Assembly: GCA_903832005.1 (NCBI GenBank)
Contig: CAIKZO010000028.1
Span: 124,001 to 188,000, forward strand
Length of the DNA stretch: 64,000 nucleotides
Reading direction: 5' to 3'
Source of the DNA: Enhydrobacter aerosaccus
GTDB lineage: Bacteria > Pseudomonadota > Alphaproteobacteria > Reyranellales > Reyranellaceae
Numbering within the stretch: the first letter of the stretch is position 1; every line of letters begins with the position of its first letter. The position numbers and the translations under genes are program-made. The notes beneath the pieces are model-generated. The model searched no databases and had not been told where the DNA came from. It was given only the letters and a program-made list of their open reading frames with translations. This document shows, in pieces, positions 20,638 to 29,500 of the stretch.

Positions 20638-20665
20638 GCTCTGCACCGGGCGTACGGTACAGAGC
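20638..20665. promoter_or_regulatory. Imperfect 11-bp inverted repeat in divergent intergenic region
   Basis: GCTCTGCACCG and CGGTACAGAGC form an 11-bp inverted repeat with one mismatch around a 6-nt centre. It lies in the 163-nt region between the minus-strand amidohydrolase and the plus-strand cysteine-rich protein. It could be an operator or a hairpin in either leader. No T-run follows it. Confidence 0.4.
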
Positions 20666-20745
20666 TTTCGGAGGACGATCTTCTACCGTTGTTTGTGGGC
20701 CTGAATTGCTACACCCTTGCGCCAAAGCCTTAAGGGAGGGTCGCG

Positions 20746-21270
20746 ATGCGTACGCTTTGGATTGCTGTTGTGTTGTTCATCGCCGGTATGTCGACTTCCG
20801 TTTGGGCGCAGTCGTGGGAAGTACACCTGGTTCTGATACCGGAGAAGTCGGTTCCGATTTGCTCGACCTATCAGACCTTCAATTACAAGTTGGAGCTTCA
20901 AGGCAGCACGCTCAGTATCGCGTCCAATGCCGGCGCAAAGCTGGTCGCAACCGTTGGACCGGATGGGACGGTGCGGCAGGATTTTAAAACGCCGAGTGGT
21001 CTTTCCCTGACCATCGCGGGCAATGCCCAGACGCGTGATCTGGACATCATAAACGCGCCCTCGAAATGCCAATGGAAAATGGCCCAAGGCCCCGGCTCCT
21101 GTTCCCAGCAAAATCAGCGGTGTGAAAGTTTCTGCCAGACACAACGCCCCGGCCTCGGCGACAGGATCTCGTGCATGAGCGACTGCTCGAGTCGCCAGAC
21201 GTCTTGCTTGAACACGGGCACCTACACGTGGACGAACTCCCCGACGGTAAGCGGCCTCGACAAGAATTAG
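20746..21270 (+). CDS. Secreted cysteine-rich protein of unknown function
   Basis: This 174-residue protein has a signal peptide (MRTLWIAVVLFIAGMSTSVWAQ). I do not recognise a family. The middle part (about 25-110) is rich in beta-type alternation. The last 65 residues hold seven of the eight Cys, including two CX3C units (CESFC and CMSDC) separated by 12 residues, a helical-hairpin disulfide pattern. The even Cys count and export suggest a disulfide-stabilised periplasmic or extracellular domain. A GGAGGG lies upstream of the ATG. It is transcribed away from the amidohydrolase and ends 2 nt before the convergent small membrane protein gene. Confidence 0.7.
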   Translation: MRTLWIAVVLFIAGMSTSVWAQSWEVHLVLIPEKSVPICSTYQTFNYKLELQGSTLSIASNAGAKLVATVGPDGTVRQDFKTPSGLSLTIAGNAQTRDLDIINAPSKCQWKMAQGPGSCSQQNQRCESFCQTQRPGLGDRISCMSDCSSRQTSCLNTGTYTWTNSPTVSGLDKN

Positions 21271-21272
21271 TC

Positions 21273-21431
21273 TCAGCGAAGATTGATCTTGCGGCGATGC
21301 TCTTCGGCCAACCGACGCGCTTCCTGCTGCTCGGGCGTCAACGGCCGGATCCAGTTCATCAGCGCGTTCATCAGCGGTGTGAGAAACACGAAGATCAGGA
21401 CGACCCCGATGATCAGCCAGTGGATTTTCAC
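21273..21431 (-). CDS. Small single-pass membrane protein
   Basis: This small protein has 52 residues if started at the GTG at 21431, which gives MKIHWLIIGVVLIFVFLTPLMNALMNWI as a membrane anchor and then a charged tail, PLTPEQQEARRLAEEHRRKINLR, likely a short cytoplasmic helix. GAGGTGA lies immediately upstream. A longer in-frame version of 82 residues begins at 21521 but has no better support. The family is unknown to me. It is divergent from mnmG, and the two share an AT-rich upstream region. Confidence 0.6.
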   Translation of the reverse strand: MKIHWLIIGVVLIFVFLTPLMNALMNWIRPLTPEQQEARRLAEEHRRKINLR

Positions 21432-21540
21432 GATCACCTCGCGGCAAAGCTTAGGTCGCCAGTAGCGACCGTAATAGGGGATCAGGCGCTGCGGGCTTAA
21501 AATGGCGTGATGTCGATTCACCCGTCCCGAGGGCTTTCCC

Positions 21541-21578
21541 TTAAATACCGCTTATTTAAAGCGTTACCATTCAGTAAC
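21541..21578. promoter_or_regulatory. AT-rich palindromic segment upstream of mnmG
   Basis: In an otherwise GC-rich region, TTAAATA and TATTTAA form a 7-bp inverted repeat around CCGCT (21541-21559), followed at once by GTTAC and GTAAC around CATTCA (21563-21578). It sits 54 nt before the mnmG start and may hold promoter or operator elements. No DnaA box is visible beside it. Confidence 0.4.
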
Positions 21579-21631
21579 TACCCGCGCCGCGATCTGGACC
21601 GCGCCCGAGCGGGGAGCGTAAAAGGCGCGCA

Positions 21632-23539
21632 ATGAGCGGGACATTCTCCTATGACGTGATCGTGGTCGGCGGCGGCCATGCCGGCTGCGAGGCCGCGGCT
21701 GCGTCGGCGCGGCTGGGCGCGCGCACCCTGCTGCTCACGCACCGGCTCGATACGATCGGCGAGATGTCGTGCAATCCCGCGATCGGTGGGCTGGGCAAGG
21801 GACACCTCGTACGCGAGATCGACGCGCTGGACGGCGTCATGGGCCGCGCCATCGATCGCGCCGGCATCCAGTTCCGCACGCTCAATCTCTCCAAAGGTCC
21901 TGCGGTGCGTGGACCGCGCGCCCAGGCCGACCGCAAGCTCTATCGCCAGGCCATGCAGGCGCTCCTGGCCGAGCAGGCGAACCTCGACATGCGCGCCGAG
22001 GCCGTTGCCGACATTCTCGTAGATGCGCGCGGGGCGTGTATCGGTATCGTGACGGAAGAAGGCGAAGAGATCTCGGCGGGACGGGTTGTGCTGACCACTG
22101 GAACGTTCCTCCGAGGCCTGATTCACCTGGGTGAAATCAAGATCCCCGCGGGGCGTGCGCGTGGTCAAAAGGACGGTGTGCCGGAAGATCTCGCCGCCGA
22201 TGCGGTCGAACAGCCGTCTACATTACTCGCGCAAAGGTTGCAGTCTCTGGGCTTCGCGCTGGGCCGCCTGAAGACCGGGACGCCCGCGCGACTCGATGGC
22301 CGCACGATCGATTACAGCGCGCTCGACCGACAGGACGGCGATACGCCGCCGCTGCCCTTCTCTTATCTGACGCGTGAGATCACGACGCCGCAGATCGCCT
22401 GCTACGTGACCGAGACGACGCCGGAGACGCACGCGATCATCCGCGCCAACCTCCACCGCGCACCGATGTACTCGGGCCAGATCGAGAGCGTCGGTCCGCG
22501 CTACTGCCCGTCGATCGAGGACAAGGTCGTGCGCTTCGCCGGCCGCGAGCGGCATCAGATCTTCCTGGAGCCGGAAGGGCTCGACGACCCGACGGTCTAC
22601 CCGAACGGCATCTCGACCTCCCTGCCACGCGAAGTGCAGCTCCAGCTTTTGCAGACCATCCCGGGGTTGGAGCGGGCAGTCATGCTCCGGCCAGGGTATG
22701 CCATCGAATATGATCATGTCGACCCGCGGGAACTGCACGCGACGCTCGAGACGAGGCGGGTGCCGGGCCTCTACATGGCCGGTCAGGTCAACGGCACCAC
22801 GGGATATGAGGAGGCCGCGGCTCAAGGACTGATCGCCGGGCTCAATGCGGCCTTGGCGGCGGCGGGATCGGCACCCTTCTCAGTCGACCGTGCCGATGGC
22901 TATCTCGGCGTACTGATTGATGATCTGGTCTCGCTAGGCATCACCGAGCCCTACCGGATGTTCACGTCGCGGGCGGAATACCGCTTGTGGCTGCGGGCCG
23001 ACAATGCCGATCAGCGTCTGACGCCGCGTGGGTTAGAGATCGGCTGCGTCGGCGGCGAGCGCGCCGGGGTGTTTCACGTGAAACAACAGGCGCTGGCCGA
23101 GGCCACGGCTCTGGCGCAGAGCTTCCGCAGCAGCCCTTCGGCGCTCGCCCGCAAGGGCGTCACGATCAACCAGGATGGCGTGGTCCGTAACACCTTGGAA
23201 TTGCTGGCTTATCCCGATATGCCGTGGAGCCGGCTGGTCGGCCTATGGCCCGAACTGGCGACGATTCCCGACGACATTGCCGAGCAGCTTACCATCGACG
23301 CCCGCTACGAAGGCTACCTCGGCCGCCAGCGCGACGACATCGCCGCCTACCGCCGCGACGAGGCCCTGGAGCTGCCGGGCGACCTCGACTATGCGGCCGT
23401 CGGTAGTCTCTCGAACGAGATCCGTCAGAAGCTCGACACCCACAAGCCGGCCACCCTGGGCCAGGCCGCCCGGATCTCCGGCGTCACCCCCGCGGCGTTG
23501 GTCGCCCTGCTGAAATATGTCCGACGTCGCGCGGCTTAG
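21632..23539 (+). CDS. mnmG: tRNA uridine-5-carboxymethylaminomethyl modification enzyme MnmG
   Basis: This FAD enzyme works with MnmE on wobble uridines of tRNA. It has 635 residues, normal length. The FAD-binding motif is [29 protein letters not shown] at the N-terminus. Further conserved blocks are [99 protein letters not shown] and [26 protein letters not shown] perfect parS site is embedded in the codons for VFHVKQ near residue 483. It opens the mnmG-rsmG-parAB block, with an AT-rich region upstream. Confidence 0.98.
   Translation: MSGTFSYDVIVVGGGHAGCEAAAASARLGARTLLLTHRLDTIGEMSCNPAIGGLGKGHLVREIDALDGVMGRAIDRAGIQFRTLNLSKGPAVRGPRAQADRKLYRQAMQALLAEQANLDMRAEAVADILVDARGACIGIVTEEGEEISAGRVVLTTGTFLRGLIHLGEIKIPAGRARGQKDGVPEDLAADAVEQPSTLLAQRLQSLGFALGRLKTGTPARLDGRTIDYSALDRQDGDTPPLPFSYLTREITTPQIACYVTETTPETHAIIRANLHRAPMYSGQIESVGPRYCPSIEDKVVRFAGRERHQIFLEPEGLDDPTVYPNGISTSLPREVQLQLLQTIPGLERAVMLRPGYAIEYDHVDPRELHATLETRRVPGLYMAGQVNGTTGYEEAAAQGLIAGLNAALAAAGSAPFSVDRADGYLGVLIDDLVSLGITEPYRMFTSRAEYRLWLRADNADQRLTPRGLEIGCVGGERAGVFHVKQQALAEATALAQSFRSSPSALARKGVTINQDGVVRNTLELLAYPDMPWSRLVGLWPELATIPDDIAEQLTIDARYEGYLGRQRDDIAAYRRDEALELPGDLDYAAVGSLSNEIRQKLDTHKPATLGQAARISGVTPAALVALLKYVRRRAA
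23070..23085. promoter_or_regulatory. parS: parS centromere site 1 (inside mnmG)
   Basis: TGTTTCACGTGAAACA is a perfect 16-bp palindrome identical to the ParB-binding parS consensus. It lies within mnmG and encodes the VFHVKQ stretch. ParB encoded 2 kb downstream would nucleate here and spread. A second identical copy is at 23716-23731. Confidence 0.95.
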
Positions 23540-23566
23540 CCTGACTGGCCACTCAGCCGCCGCCCA

Positions 23567-23605
23567 CACCCTGAGGACCGCCCGAAGGGCGCGTCTCGAA
23601 GGGTG
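23567..23605. repeat. Palindromic intergenic repeat, first unit
   Basis: This is an imperfect palindrome with outer arms CACCCT / AGGGTG and a central GCCCGAAGGGC hairpin, carrying the CCTGAGGA...TCTCGAAGG theme of dispersed palindromes found between genes in many alphaproteobacteria. It lies between mnmG and rsmG and could also act as a transcription or RNA-processing boundary. Confidence 0.65.
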
Positions 23606-23629
23606 GGCAACACGCGCGGTGCTCGTTCG

Positions 23630-23666
23630 CATCCTTCGTGACGGCGCTACGCGCCTCCTCAGGATG
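23630..23666. repeat. Palindromic intergenic repeat, second unit
   Basis: A second palindrome has outer arms CATCCT / AGGATG and an inner GGCGC-TAC-GCGCC stem. It is related to the unit at 23567-23605. Its right end runs directly into GATGAGG, which serves as ribosome binding site for the rsmG GTG at 23678, so the repeat abuts or supplies the translation signal of the next gene. Confidence 0.65.
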
Positions 23667-23677
23667 AGGTGGTGCGC

Positions 23678-24352
23678 GTGAACGTCCAAGCCAAGCTCCG
23701 CGACCTGGGCCTCGATGTTTCACGTGAAACATGGGGGCAGTTGGAGGCCTATGTCGAGATCCTGCTCAAGTGGCAGAAGGCCATCAACCTGATCGGACCG
23801 GCCACGATCGACGATATCTGGAGCCGCCATATCCTCGACTCGGCGCAGGTCGTGCCCCACCTGCCGGAGGGCGCAAAAAGATTGGCGGACCTGGGTGCTG
23901 GCGCTGGATTTCCGGGGCTGGTTCTGGCAGCGCTGCGGCCCGACTTGGACGTGATTCTGATCGAATCGGACGCGCGGAAAGCCGCCTTCCTGGGCGAGGC
24001 CGGGCGGCGTATGGCCTTGATAAAGCAGCCGAAAATCGTCATCGGTCGAATCGAAGCCGTGGCGCCGGCACAGGCGGACGTGTTAACAGCACGGGCTCTG
24101 GCGCCGCTCGGGACCTTGCTCAGTTGGGCCGAGCGCCACCGTTCCGACCCCGCTATTTGCCTTTTCCACAAAGGTAAAGACTGGCAGGTCGAATTGACCG
24201 AGGCCCAGCGCGGCTGGGACATTACCCTTCACCCTTTCCCGAGTGCCACCGACCGTGACGCTGTCCTCCTCCGCATCGGAGACTACCGCCCCCGTGATAA
24301 TCCCGGGGCCGCAGATATTCGCGATCGCCAATCAAAAGGGCGGCGTCGGTAA
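23678..24352 (+). CDS. rsmG: 16S rRNA (guanine-527 N7) methyltransferase RsmG
   Basis: RsmG methylates G527 of 16S rRNA using SAM. This start gives 224 residues. The N-terminal VSRETWGQLEAYVEILLKWQKAINLIGP is the family's opening, the ILDSAQVVPHL segment follows, and the SAM site is ADLGAGAGFPGLVLA. The GTG at 23678 was chosen because GATGAGG lies 8 nt upstream; GTGs at 23669 and 23672 are also in frame. A perfect parS site encodes part of VSRET. The last 19 codons overlap parA in another frame and extend beyond the usual end of the protein, with a basic tail QSKGRRR. Downstream parA and parB are almost certainly co-transcribed. Confidence 0.95.
   Translation: MNVQAKLRDLGLDVSRETWGQLEAYVEILLKWQKAINLIGPATIDDIWSRHILDSAQVVPHLPEGAKRLADLGAGAGFPGLVLAALRPDLDVILIESDARKAAFLGEAGRRMALIKQPKIVIGRIEAVAPAQADVLTARALAPLGTLLSWAERHRSDPAICLFHKGKDWQVELTEAQRGWDITLHPFPSATDRDAVLLRIGDYRPRDNPGAADIRDRQSKGRRR
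23716..23731. promoter_or_regulatory. parS: parS centromere site 2 (inside rsmG)
   Basis: A second perfect TGTTTCACGTGAAACA palindrome lies 646 bp downstream of the first, inside rsmG and reading as part of DVSRETW. Two exact copies so close to parB mark this as the centromere-like region near the chromosome origin. Confidence 0.95.
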
Positions 24353-25121
24353 GACCACGACCGCGATCAACCTCGCCACGGCGCTGGCCGCGGTCGGCGA
24401 GAAGGTGCTGTTGATCGACCTCGACCCCCAGGGCAACGCTTCGACGGGTCTCGGCATCGGCCGCAACGAGCGCGCGCCCGGCTCCTACGAATTCATCCTG
24501 GGCCTCTCGCCTCTGTCGGACTGTATCCGTGCTTCGCAGATTCCGGGTCTCTCTGTGATGCCGGCGTCGGTGTCGCTGGCGGGCGCGGAGATCGAGCTGA
24601 TCGACATGGAGCGCCGCGAGCATCGGATGTTCGATGCGCTCGCCGCCGCGGAGTCGCTCGACGGGCAATCGGCGCGCTCGCGCTGGACGACGATCCTGAT
24701 CGACTGCCCGCCGTCGTTGGGCCTTGTGACGTTGAACGCGCTGGTCGCGGTCGATGCGGTGCTGGTGCCGCTGCAGGCGGAGTTCCTGGCGCTCGAGGGA
24801 ATCGGCGCGCTGGTCAACACGGTGGAGAGAGTCAAAAAAAGACTCAACCCGAAGTTGCATATCGCCGGCGTCGTGTTGACGATGGTCGATCGCCGCAACG
24901 TGCTCAGCCAACAGGTCGAAGCCGACGCCCGCGGGCATTTCGGCGAGTTGGTGTTCGGCACGACGATCCCGCGCAACGTGCGCATCGCGGAGGCGCCGTC
25001 GCATGGATTGCCGGTACTGATCTACGACAATGCCTGCGCGGGATCGCAGGCCTACATCCTGCTGGCAAGCGAGTTCATTCGCCGCCGGCGTAACGCGGCA
25101 CAACAAGGTCCGTCGTCATGA
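24294..25121 (+). CDS. parA: Chromosome-partitioning ATPase ParA (Soj)
   Basis: This Walker-type ATPase binds DNA non-specifically when ATP-bound and drives segregation of ParB-parS complexes. The deviant Walker A is IANQKGGVGKTTTAINLA, with LLIDLDPQGNASTGLG next, the Walker B region IDCPPSLGLVTLNAL, and FLALEGIGALVNTVERV. GTG at 24294 gives 275 residues and places the P-loop about 14 residues in, as in homologues. An in-frame GTG at 24243 would give 292. Either way the P-loop codons overlap the 3' end of rsmG by 59 nt or more in a different frame. The stop overlaps the parB start by 4 nt. Confidence 0.96.
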   Translation: MIIPGPQIFAIANQKGGVGKTTTAINLATALAAVGEKVLLIDLDPQGNASTGLGIGRNERAPGSYEFILGLSPLSDCIRASQIPGLSVMPASVSLAGAEIELIDMERREHRMFDALAAAESLDGQSARSRWTTILIDCPPSLGLVTLNALVAVDAVLVPLQAEFLALEGIGALVNTVERVKKRLNPKLHIAGVVLTMVDRRNVLSQQVEADARGHFGELVFGTTIPRNVRIAEAPSHGLPVLIYDNACAGSQAYILLASEFIRRRRNAAQQGPSS

Positions 25122-26065
25122 GCCAAGCTCCCAAACATCGCGGTCTGGGCCGTGGCCTCTCTGCCCTTCTCGGCGACGACGATGTTGCCGCGACGGTTGC
25201 ACCACAGCCCGCGGCTGCGCCCGTAACGCAGGCCACCGCGCCGCCGCCGCCGCGTCCTGCTGCGAACCGCACGCCGCTCACCTTGCCGATCGGGCAGTTG
25301 CGTCCCGGCAAGTACCAGCCGCGCACGACCTTCGAAGGCATCGACGTGCTGATCGACTCGGTCAAACAGTTCGGCCTCCTGCAGCCGATCCTGGTGCGGC
25401 CGATCCGCGACGAACCTGAGGCCTACGAGATCATCGCCGGCGAGCGGCGTTGGCGCGCGGCACAGAAGGCGCAGCTGCATGACGTGCCGGTGGTGTTGCG
25501 CAGCCTCGACGATCTCGAAGCCTTGCAGCTCGGCCTGGTCGAAAACCTGCAGCGTGCCGACCTCTCGCCGATCGACGAGGCGATGGGCCTGCGCCGCCTG
25601 ATCAGCGACTTCAACCAGACGCAGGAAGAAGTGGCCAAGACCGTCGGCAAGAGCCGGCCGCATGTCGCCAATACGCTCCGCCTGCTCGACCTTCCGCACC
25701 ACGTGCAGGAGATGATCCGCGACGAGAAGCTCACTGCCGGCCACGGCCGCGCACTGCTGGGCTTCCCCGATCCCGCCGCGATGGCCGAGCAGGCGATCCG
25801 CGAGAAGATGAGCGTGCGCGATCTCGAGAGACTTGCCGCCGGCGAGAAGGCCAAGACGCGGCCGGTGCTGAAGACCAAGGGCACGAAGCCGATCCCGTCG
25901 GGCGACAAGACCGCCGACACGCGCGTGCTCGAAAAGCGCATCGAGGAGGCACTCGGCCTCAAGGCGTCGCTCACGATCGAAGGCGGCGAGAAGACGATGC
26001 TGACTTTGGAGATCGCCGACTACGACCAGCTCGACAGCGTCGTGGAGAAACTCACGCGGCGTTAG
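25118..26065 (+). CDS. parB: Chromosome-partitioning CTPase/DNA-binding protein ParB
   Basis: ParB binds parS and slides as a CTP-dependent clamp around it. The protein has 315 residues. The N-terminal KHRGLGRGLSALLGDDD is the Arg-containing peptide that stimulates ParA. An Ala/Pro linker follows. The CTP-binding core has PLTLPIGQLRPGKYQPR and the GERRWRAAQ box, then ENLQRADLSPIDEA, and the helix-turn-helix is around EEVAKTVGKSRPHVANTLRLL. The C-terminal dimerisation segment ends TLEIADYDQLDSVVEKL. The start overlaps parA. Two perfect parS sites lie 1.4-2 kb upstream in the same operon. Confidence 0.97.
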   Translation: MSQAPKHRGLGRGLSALLGDDDVAATVAPQPAAAPVTQATAPPPPRPAANRTPLTLPIGQLRPGKYQPRTTFEGIDVLIDSVKQFGLLQPILVRPIRDEPEAYEIIAGERRWRAAQKAQLHDVPVVLRSLDDLEALQLGLVENLQRADLSPIDEAMGLRRLISDFNQTQEEVAKTVGKSRPHVANTLRLLDLPHHVQEMIRDEKLTAGHGRALLGFPDPAAMAEQAIREKMSVRDLERLAAGEKAKTRPVLKTKGTKPIPSGDKTADTRVLEKRIEEALGLKASLTIEGGEKTMLTLEIADYDQLDSVVEKLTRR

Positions 26066-26072
26066 CGATCAT

Positions 26073-26134
26073 TGGGACCGCGGGCCTCCAGGCCCGCTCA
26101 GATCATGAGGCGGGCCTGGAGGCCCGCGGTCCCA
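26073..26134. repeat. Perfect 25-bp inverted repeat (REP-like palindrome) after parB
   Basis: The arms at 26073-26097 and 26110-26134 are perfect inverted copies separated by 12 nt. Each arm contains its own smaller palindrome GCGGGCCT-CC-AGGCCCGC, so two alternative folds exist. It begins 7 nt after the parB stop and could terminate parAB transcription. The right arm is also the coding 3' end of the minus-strand gene at 26103-26411. The structure resembles a REP doublet. Confidence 0.85.
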
Positions 26135-26411
26135 GAAACTCCGTCGCCAGCAGCGTCCACTCTTCCTCGAGTGACTGCTTCGACACCGGCCGGCCGGCGC
26201 GGCGGTACCAGTAGCCGGCGTTGCTGAGGTCGCCTTCCTGGCGATGGAGATGGGCGTGCACCGAATCGCAATCGGCCTCGCCCTCGTGCGCCTGCACGCA
26301 CTCATGCGCCTTCGCCCAGTCGCCCTTGTTCAGCCACCACAGCGCCTCGATGGCGGGGCCCTTGTCGGTCGGCGCGGCCGGGCTGTTCCGGAAAGTGTCG
26401 AGAAGGGTCAT
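26103..26411 (-). CDS. Conserved hypothetical protein, 102 residues
   Basis: This small soluble protein has no signal peptide. Residues 15-75 are rich in Trp, His, Glu and Ala (IEALWWLNKGDWAKAHECVQ, CDSVHAHLHRQEGDLSNAGYWYRRAGR), suggesting a helical repeat-like fold similar to a pair of TPR-type hairpins, although I cannot name the family. AAGG lies 7 nt before the ATG. The last residues, GPRASRPAS, are encoded by one arm of the large palindrome, so the C-terminus appears to have been supplied by insertion of that repeat. It is convergent with parB. Confidence 0.65.
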   Translation of the reverse strand: MTLLDTFRNSPAAPTDKGPAIEALWWLNKGDWAKAHECVQAHEGEADCDSVHAHLHRQEGDLSNAGYWYRRAGRPVSKQSLEEEWTLLATEFLGPRASRPAS

Positions 26412-26495
26412 GTCTCAACCTTATAATGTTCCTGCGTAGAGGGGGTGGCGGAATCTGAGACAAAATGCCGGAAAAGCTAACGCCACCTGCATCGA

Positions 26496-26521
26496 AAGTG
26501 TCTCAGGATTGGGAGACACTT
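26496..26521 (-). terminator. Hairpin overlapping the hybrid kinase stop codon
   Basis: A perfect 9-bp inverted repeat (AAGTGTCTC / GAGACACTT) with an 8-nt loop overlaps the kinase stop codon and is followed on the minus strand by TTTCG. It is a likely terminator for the kinase, although the T-run is short. Confidence 0.5.
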
Positions 26522-29500
26522 ACGTCGCGTTGAGATCGGCGACCACCCTTTGCCACTCGGCTTGCAGCGGCGGCAGGTCGGCGGTGCGGCCGGATTGCTC
26601 CAGGGCGGCGGCCAAGTCGCCGAGATGGACGGCGCCGGCGGCACGGGCGGCGCCCTTCAGCTTGTGGGCGAGCTCGATCACCTGCGCTGGGTCGGTCGAG
26701 GCTTCTTCGATCTCACCCAGCAGGCGCGCGCCGGCCTCGCGGAAGCGACCGAGCACGCGGGCGACGGCAGCGGCGTTGCCGCCGAACATCTGGCTCACCA
26801 CCGAGCGGTCGATCGCGGCACTGGGCGGCAGCGGCGGTGGCGCGGTCGCGGCGGCCGCAGTCGCCGCGGCGGCGATCGCGGTCCAGCGCGACACGGCCTC
26901 GCGCAGCCGGTCGAGCGTCAGCGGCTTGGTGAGGTAATCGTCCATGCCGGCCACCAGGCAGCGCTCGGCCTCGCCCTTCAGCGCGTTGGCGGTGAGCGCC
27001 ACGATCGGCGTGCGTGTCCGGTCTCCACGCACGACCTCCTCGGCGCGGATCTGGCGGGTCAGTTCGAAGCCGTCCATGTCGGGCATGTGGATGTCGGTCA
27101 GCACCAGCGCATAGGGCTTCGCGCGCCACAGGTTCAGGCCCTCGATGCCGTTGATCGCGGTGTCGAGCGCCACGCCCAGGATCTCGAACTGGCCGACCAG
27201 CACCTCGAGGTTCACGTCGTAGTCGTCGACCGCCAGCACCCGCAGGTCGCCCGTCTGCAAGGGCAACGGTTCGGGGGCCGGCGTGATGGCCGGCATTTCC
27301 GCCGCGCGCTTGACCCTCAGCGCGACCGAGAAGGTCGAGCCTTCGCCCGGCACGCTGTCCACGGAGACGGTGCCGTCCATCAGCTCCGCCAGGCGCCGAA
27401 CGATCGACAGGCCAAGGCCGGTGCCACCATAGCGGCGCGTCGTCGAACTGTCGGCCTGCGAGAACGGCAGGAAGAGTTTGGCCTGCTGGGCGGTGTCCAT
27501 GCCGATGCCGGTGTCGGTGATGGTGAGACCCAGGGTCACGGTATCGACGTCGGCGGCGAGCGCGCCCACGCGCACGGTGATGGCGCCGCGGTCGGTGAAC
27601 TTGGTGGCGTTGCCGATCAGGTTGAACAGGATCTGGCGGATGCGGGTCGCGTCGGCCAATAGCGCGTCGGGCGTGCCCTCCTCGACGAAGGCGCTGATCT
27701 GCAGACCCTTCTTCTGGACCTGCACCGATAGCGTCTCGGTCGTGCCCTCGATCAGGGCGCGCAGCGAGAACGGCGCCTCCTCGAGCTCCATGCGGCCGGC
27801 CTCGATCTTCGAGAAGTCGAGCACGTCGTCGATGATGCGCAACAACGATGCCGCCGAGCTGCGGATCGTGCCCACCATGCGGCGCTGCCGCTCGTTGAGC
27901 GGTTCGCGTTCGAGCAGTTCGGCGGTGCCGACGACGCCGTTCATTGGCGTGCGGATCTCGTGGCTCATGGTGGCGAGGAAGGTCGATTTGGCCTGGTTGG
28001 CGGCCTCGGCTTCGTCGCGCGCGTCTTGCGCCGCGTCGCGTTCCTTGCGCAGGTCGCGCTGGCGATGGCGCAGCTCGGTGATGTCGGTGAACAGCGACAC
28101 GCAGCCGCCCGACGCCGTGCGCGCCGCAGTGAGGCGTGTCCAGGCCTGCGGGCCGACCGGGAACTCGAGCGCGCCCTCGCCGCGGCGATGCTGCTTCACC
28201 ACCATGTCGGTGAGATTGGCGACCTCGACCTCCGGCACCGGCAGGTCGAGCAGCTCGTACTGGGCACGCATGGCGGCGCCTGCGGCGACCTCCAGGGTCG
28301 TGCCCGGACTCACGATCTCGGGAATGTTCCAGTTCACCGCGCGATAGGCGTCGTTGCACTGGATCAGGCGCTCGTCAGGGCCCCAGATCGCCACGCCGCT
28401 GGCCATGCTGCCCAGCGCGTCGTCGAGCAGGGTCTGCGCTGCTTCGGCCTTGGCGCGCGCCTGGTCGGCCACAGCCTGCTGCGCCTTGAGCTCGGTGATG
28501 TCGCGGTAGATTGCCAAGGTGCCGCCGTCGGGCAGCGGCTTGAAGTTGAATTCGATGAAGCGGCCCGAGGCCGTGCGGCGCTCGTAGCGCGTGCCATGGG
28601 GATCGAGCATGCGCAGCGCGCGCTCCTCGACCAGCGCCTCGACGTCGGCCTCGTTGGTGGTGGCGCCGAAATCGCCGCGTCGTACCTGGAAGCGCAGGAT
28701 GTCGCGGCCCGAAGCGCCGGGGAACGCGACCTCGGGCGTCAGACGCTGGAACTCCATGAGCTGGCGGTTGATGAAGCGCCAGCGGAAGTCCTGATCGAAC
28801 AGCATGACGCCGTCGATCATGTTGTCGAGCACGGTCTGCAAGGTGGTGCGCGTGTTTTCCGACTCGACGCGCGCGGCCTTGAGCCGCTCTTCCTGCGCCA
28901 CGATGGCGGTGATGTCGCGATGGATGGTGAGCACGCGGCCGTCGCTCAGCCTGCGATAGGTCACCTCGACGGTGCGGCCTGAGACGGCGCGGCGTCGCTC
29001 GGGCGGCTGGTCGGCCAGGGTGAAGCGGCCGACCCTGCCGGCCACCAGCTCCTCGACACCGCCGGACAATTCGTCGACCGGGCCGTAGTCGCCGCGCACC
29101 GCGCGATAGCGCACGATGTCGGCGAAGGTCGGCAGGGTCGTCAGCAGCTCGTCCGACATCTCGTGGATGCGCGCCATCGCCGGGTTCTGGTAGACCCAGC
29201 GGCCGTCGGCTTCGTAGAGCAGCAAGCCGTCGCTCATGTTGTCGAACACCGACTGCAGCACCGCGCGCGAGTCGGTGGCTTCCTTCTCGCGCTTCTTCAG
29301 CTCGGTGATGTCGATGATGGTGGTGACGGTGCCGCCGCTGCTGGTGCGGCGCGCCTGACCGCGCAGCCAGCGGCCTTCGCCGACGGGATATTCGGCCATG
29401 CCGCCGTTGCGATAGACATGCGTCGTGCCGGAGATGAAGGCTTCCGGGTCGCCGTTGGGCCGCATCGACGCCGGCGCGCGGTAGGCAACGGCGCGCAGCG

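Noticed and set aside
21541-21555. CtrA-type box (TTAA-N7-TTAA) upstream of mnmG
   Set aside because: The second half reads TTAT at the required spacing, and the exact TTAA copy is 11 nt away rather than 7.
21432-26065. Replication origin within the mnmG-parB region
   Set aside because: parS sites show the origin is probably near, but I found no cluster of DnaA boxes in the window.
26411-26521. Several TGTCTCA/TGAGACA 7-mers as remnants of an insertion sequence
   Set aside because: No transposase fragment or target duplication is visible. Two of them belong to the kinase terminator stem.
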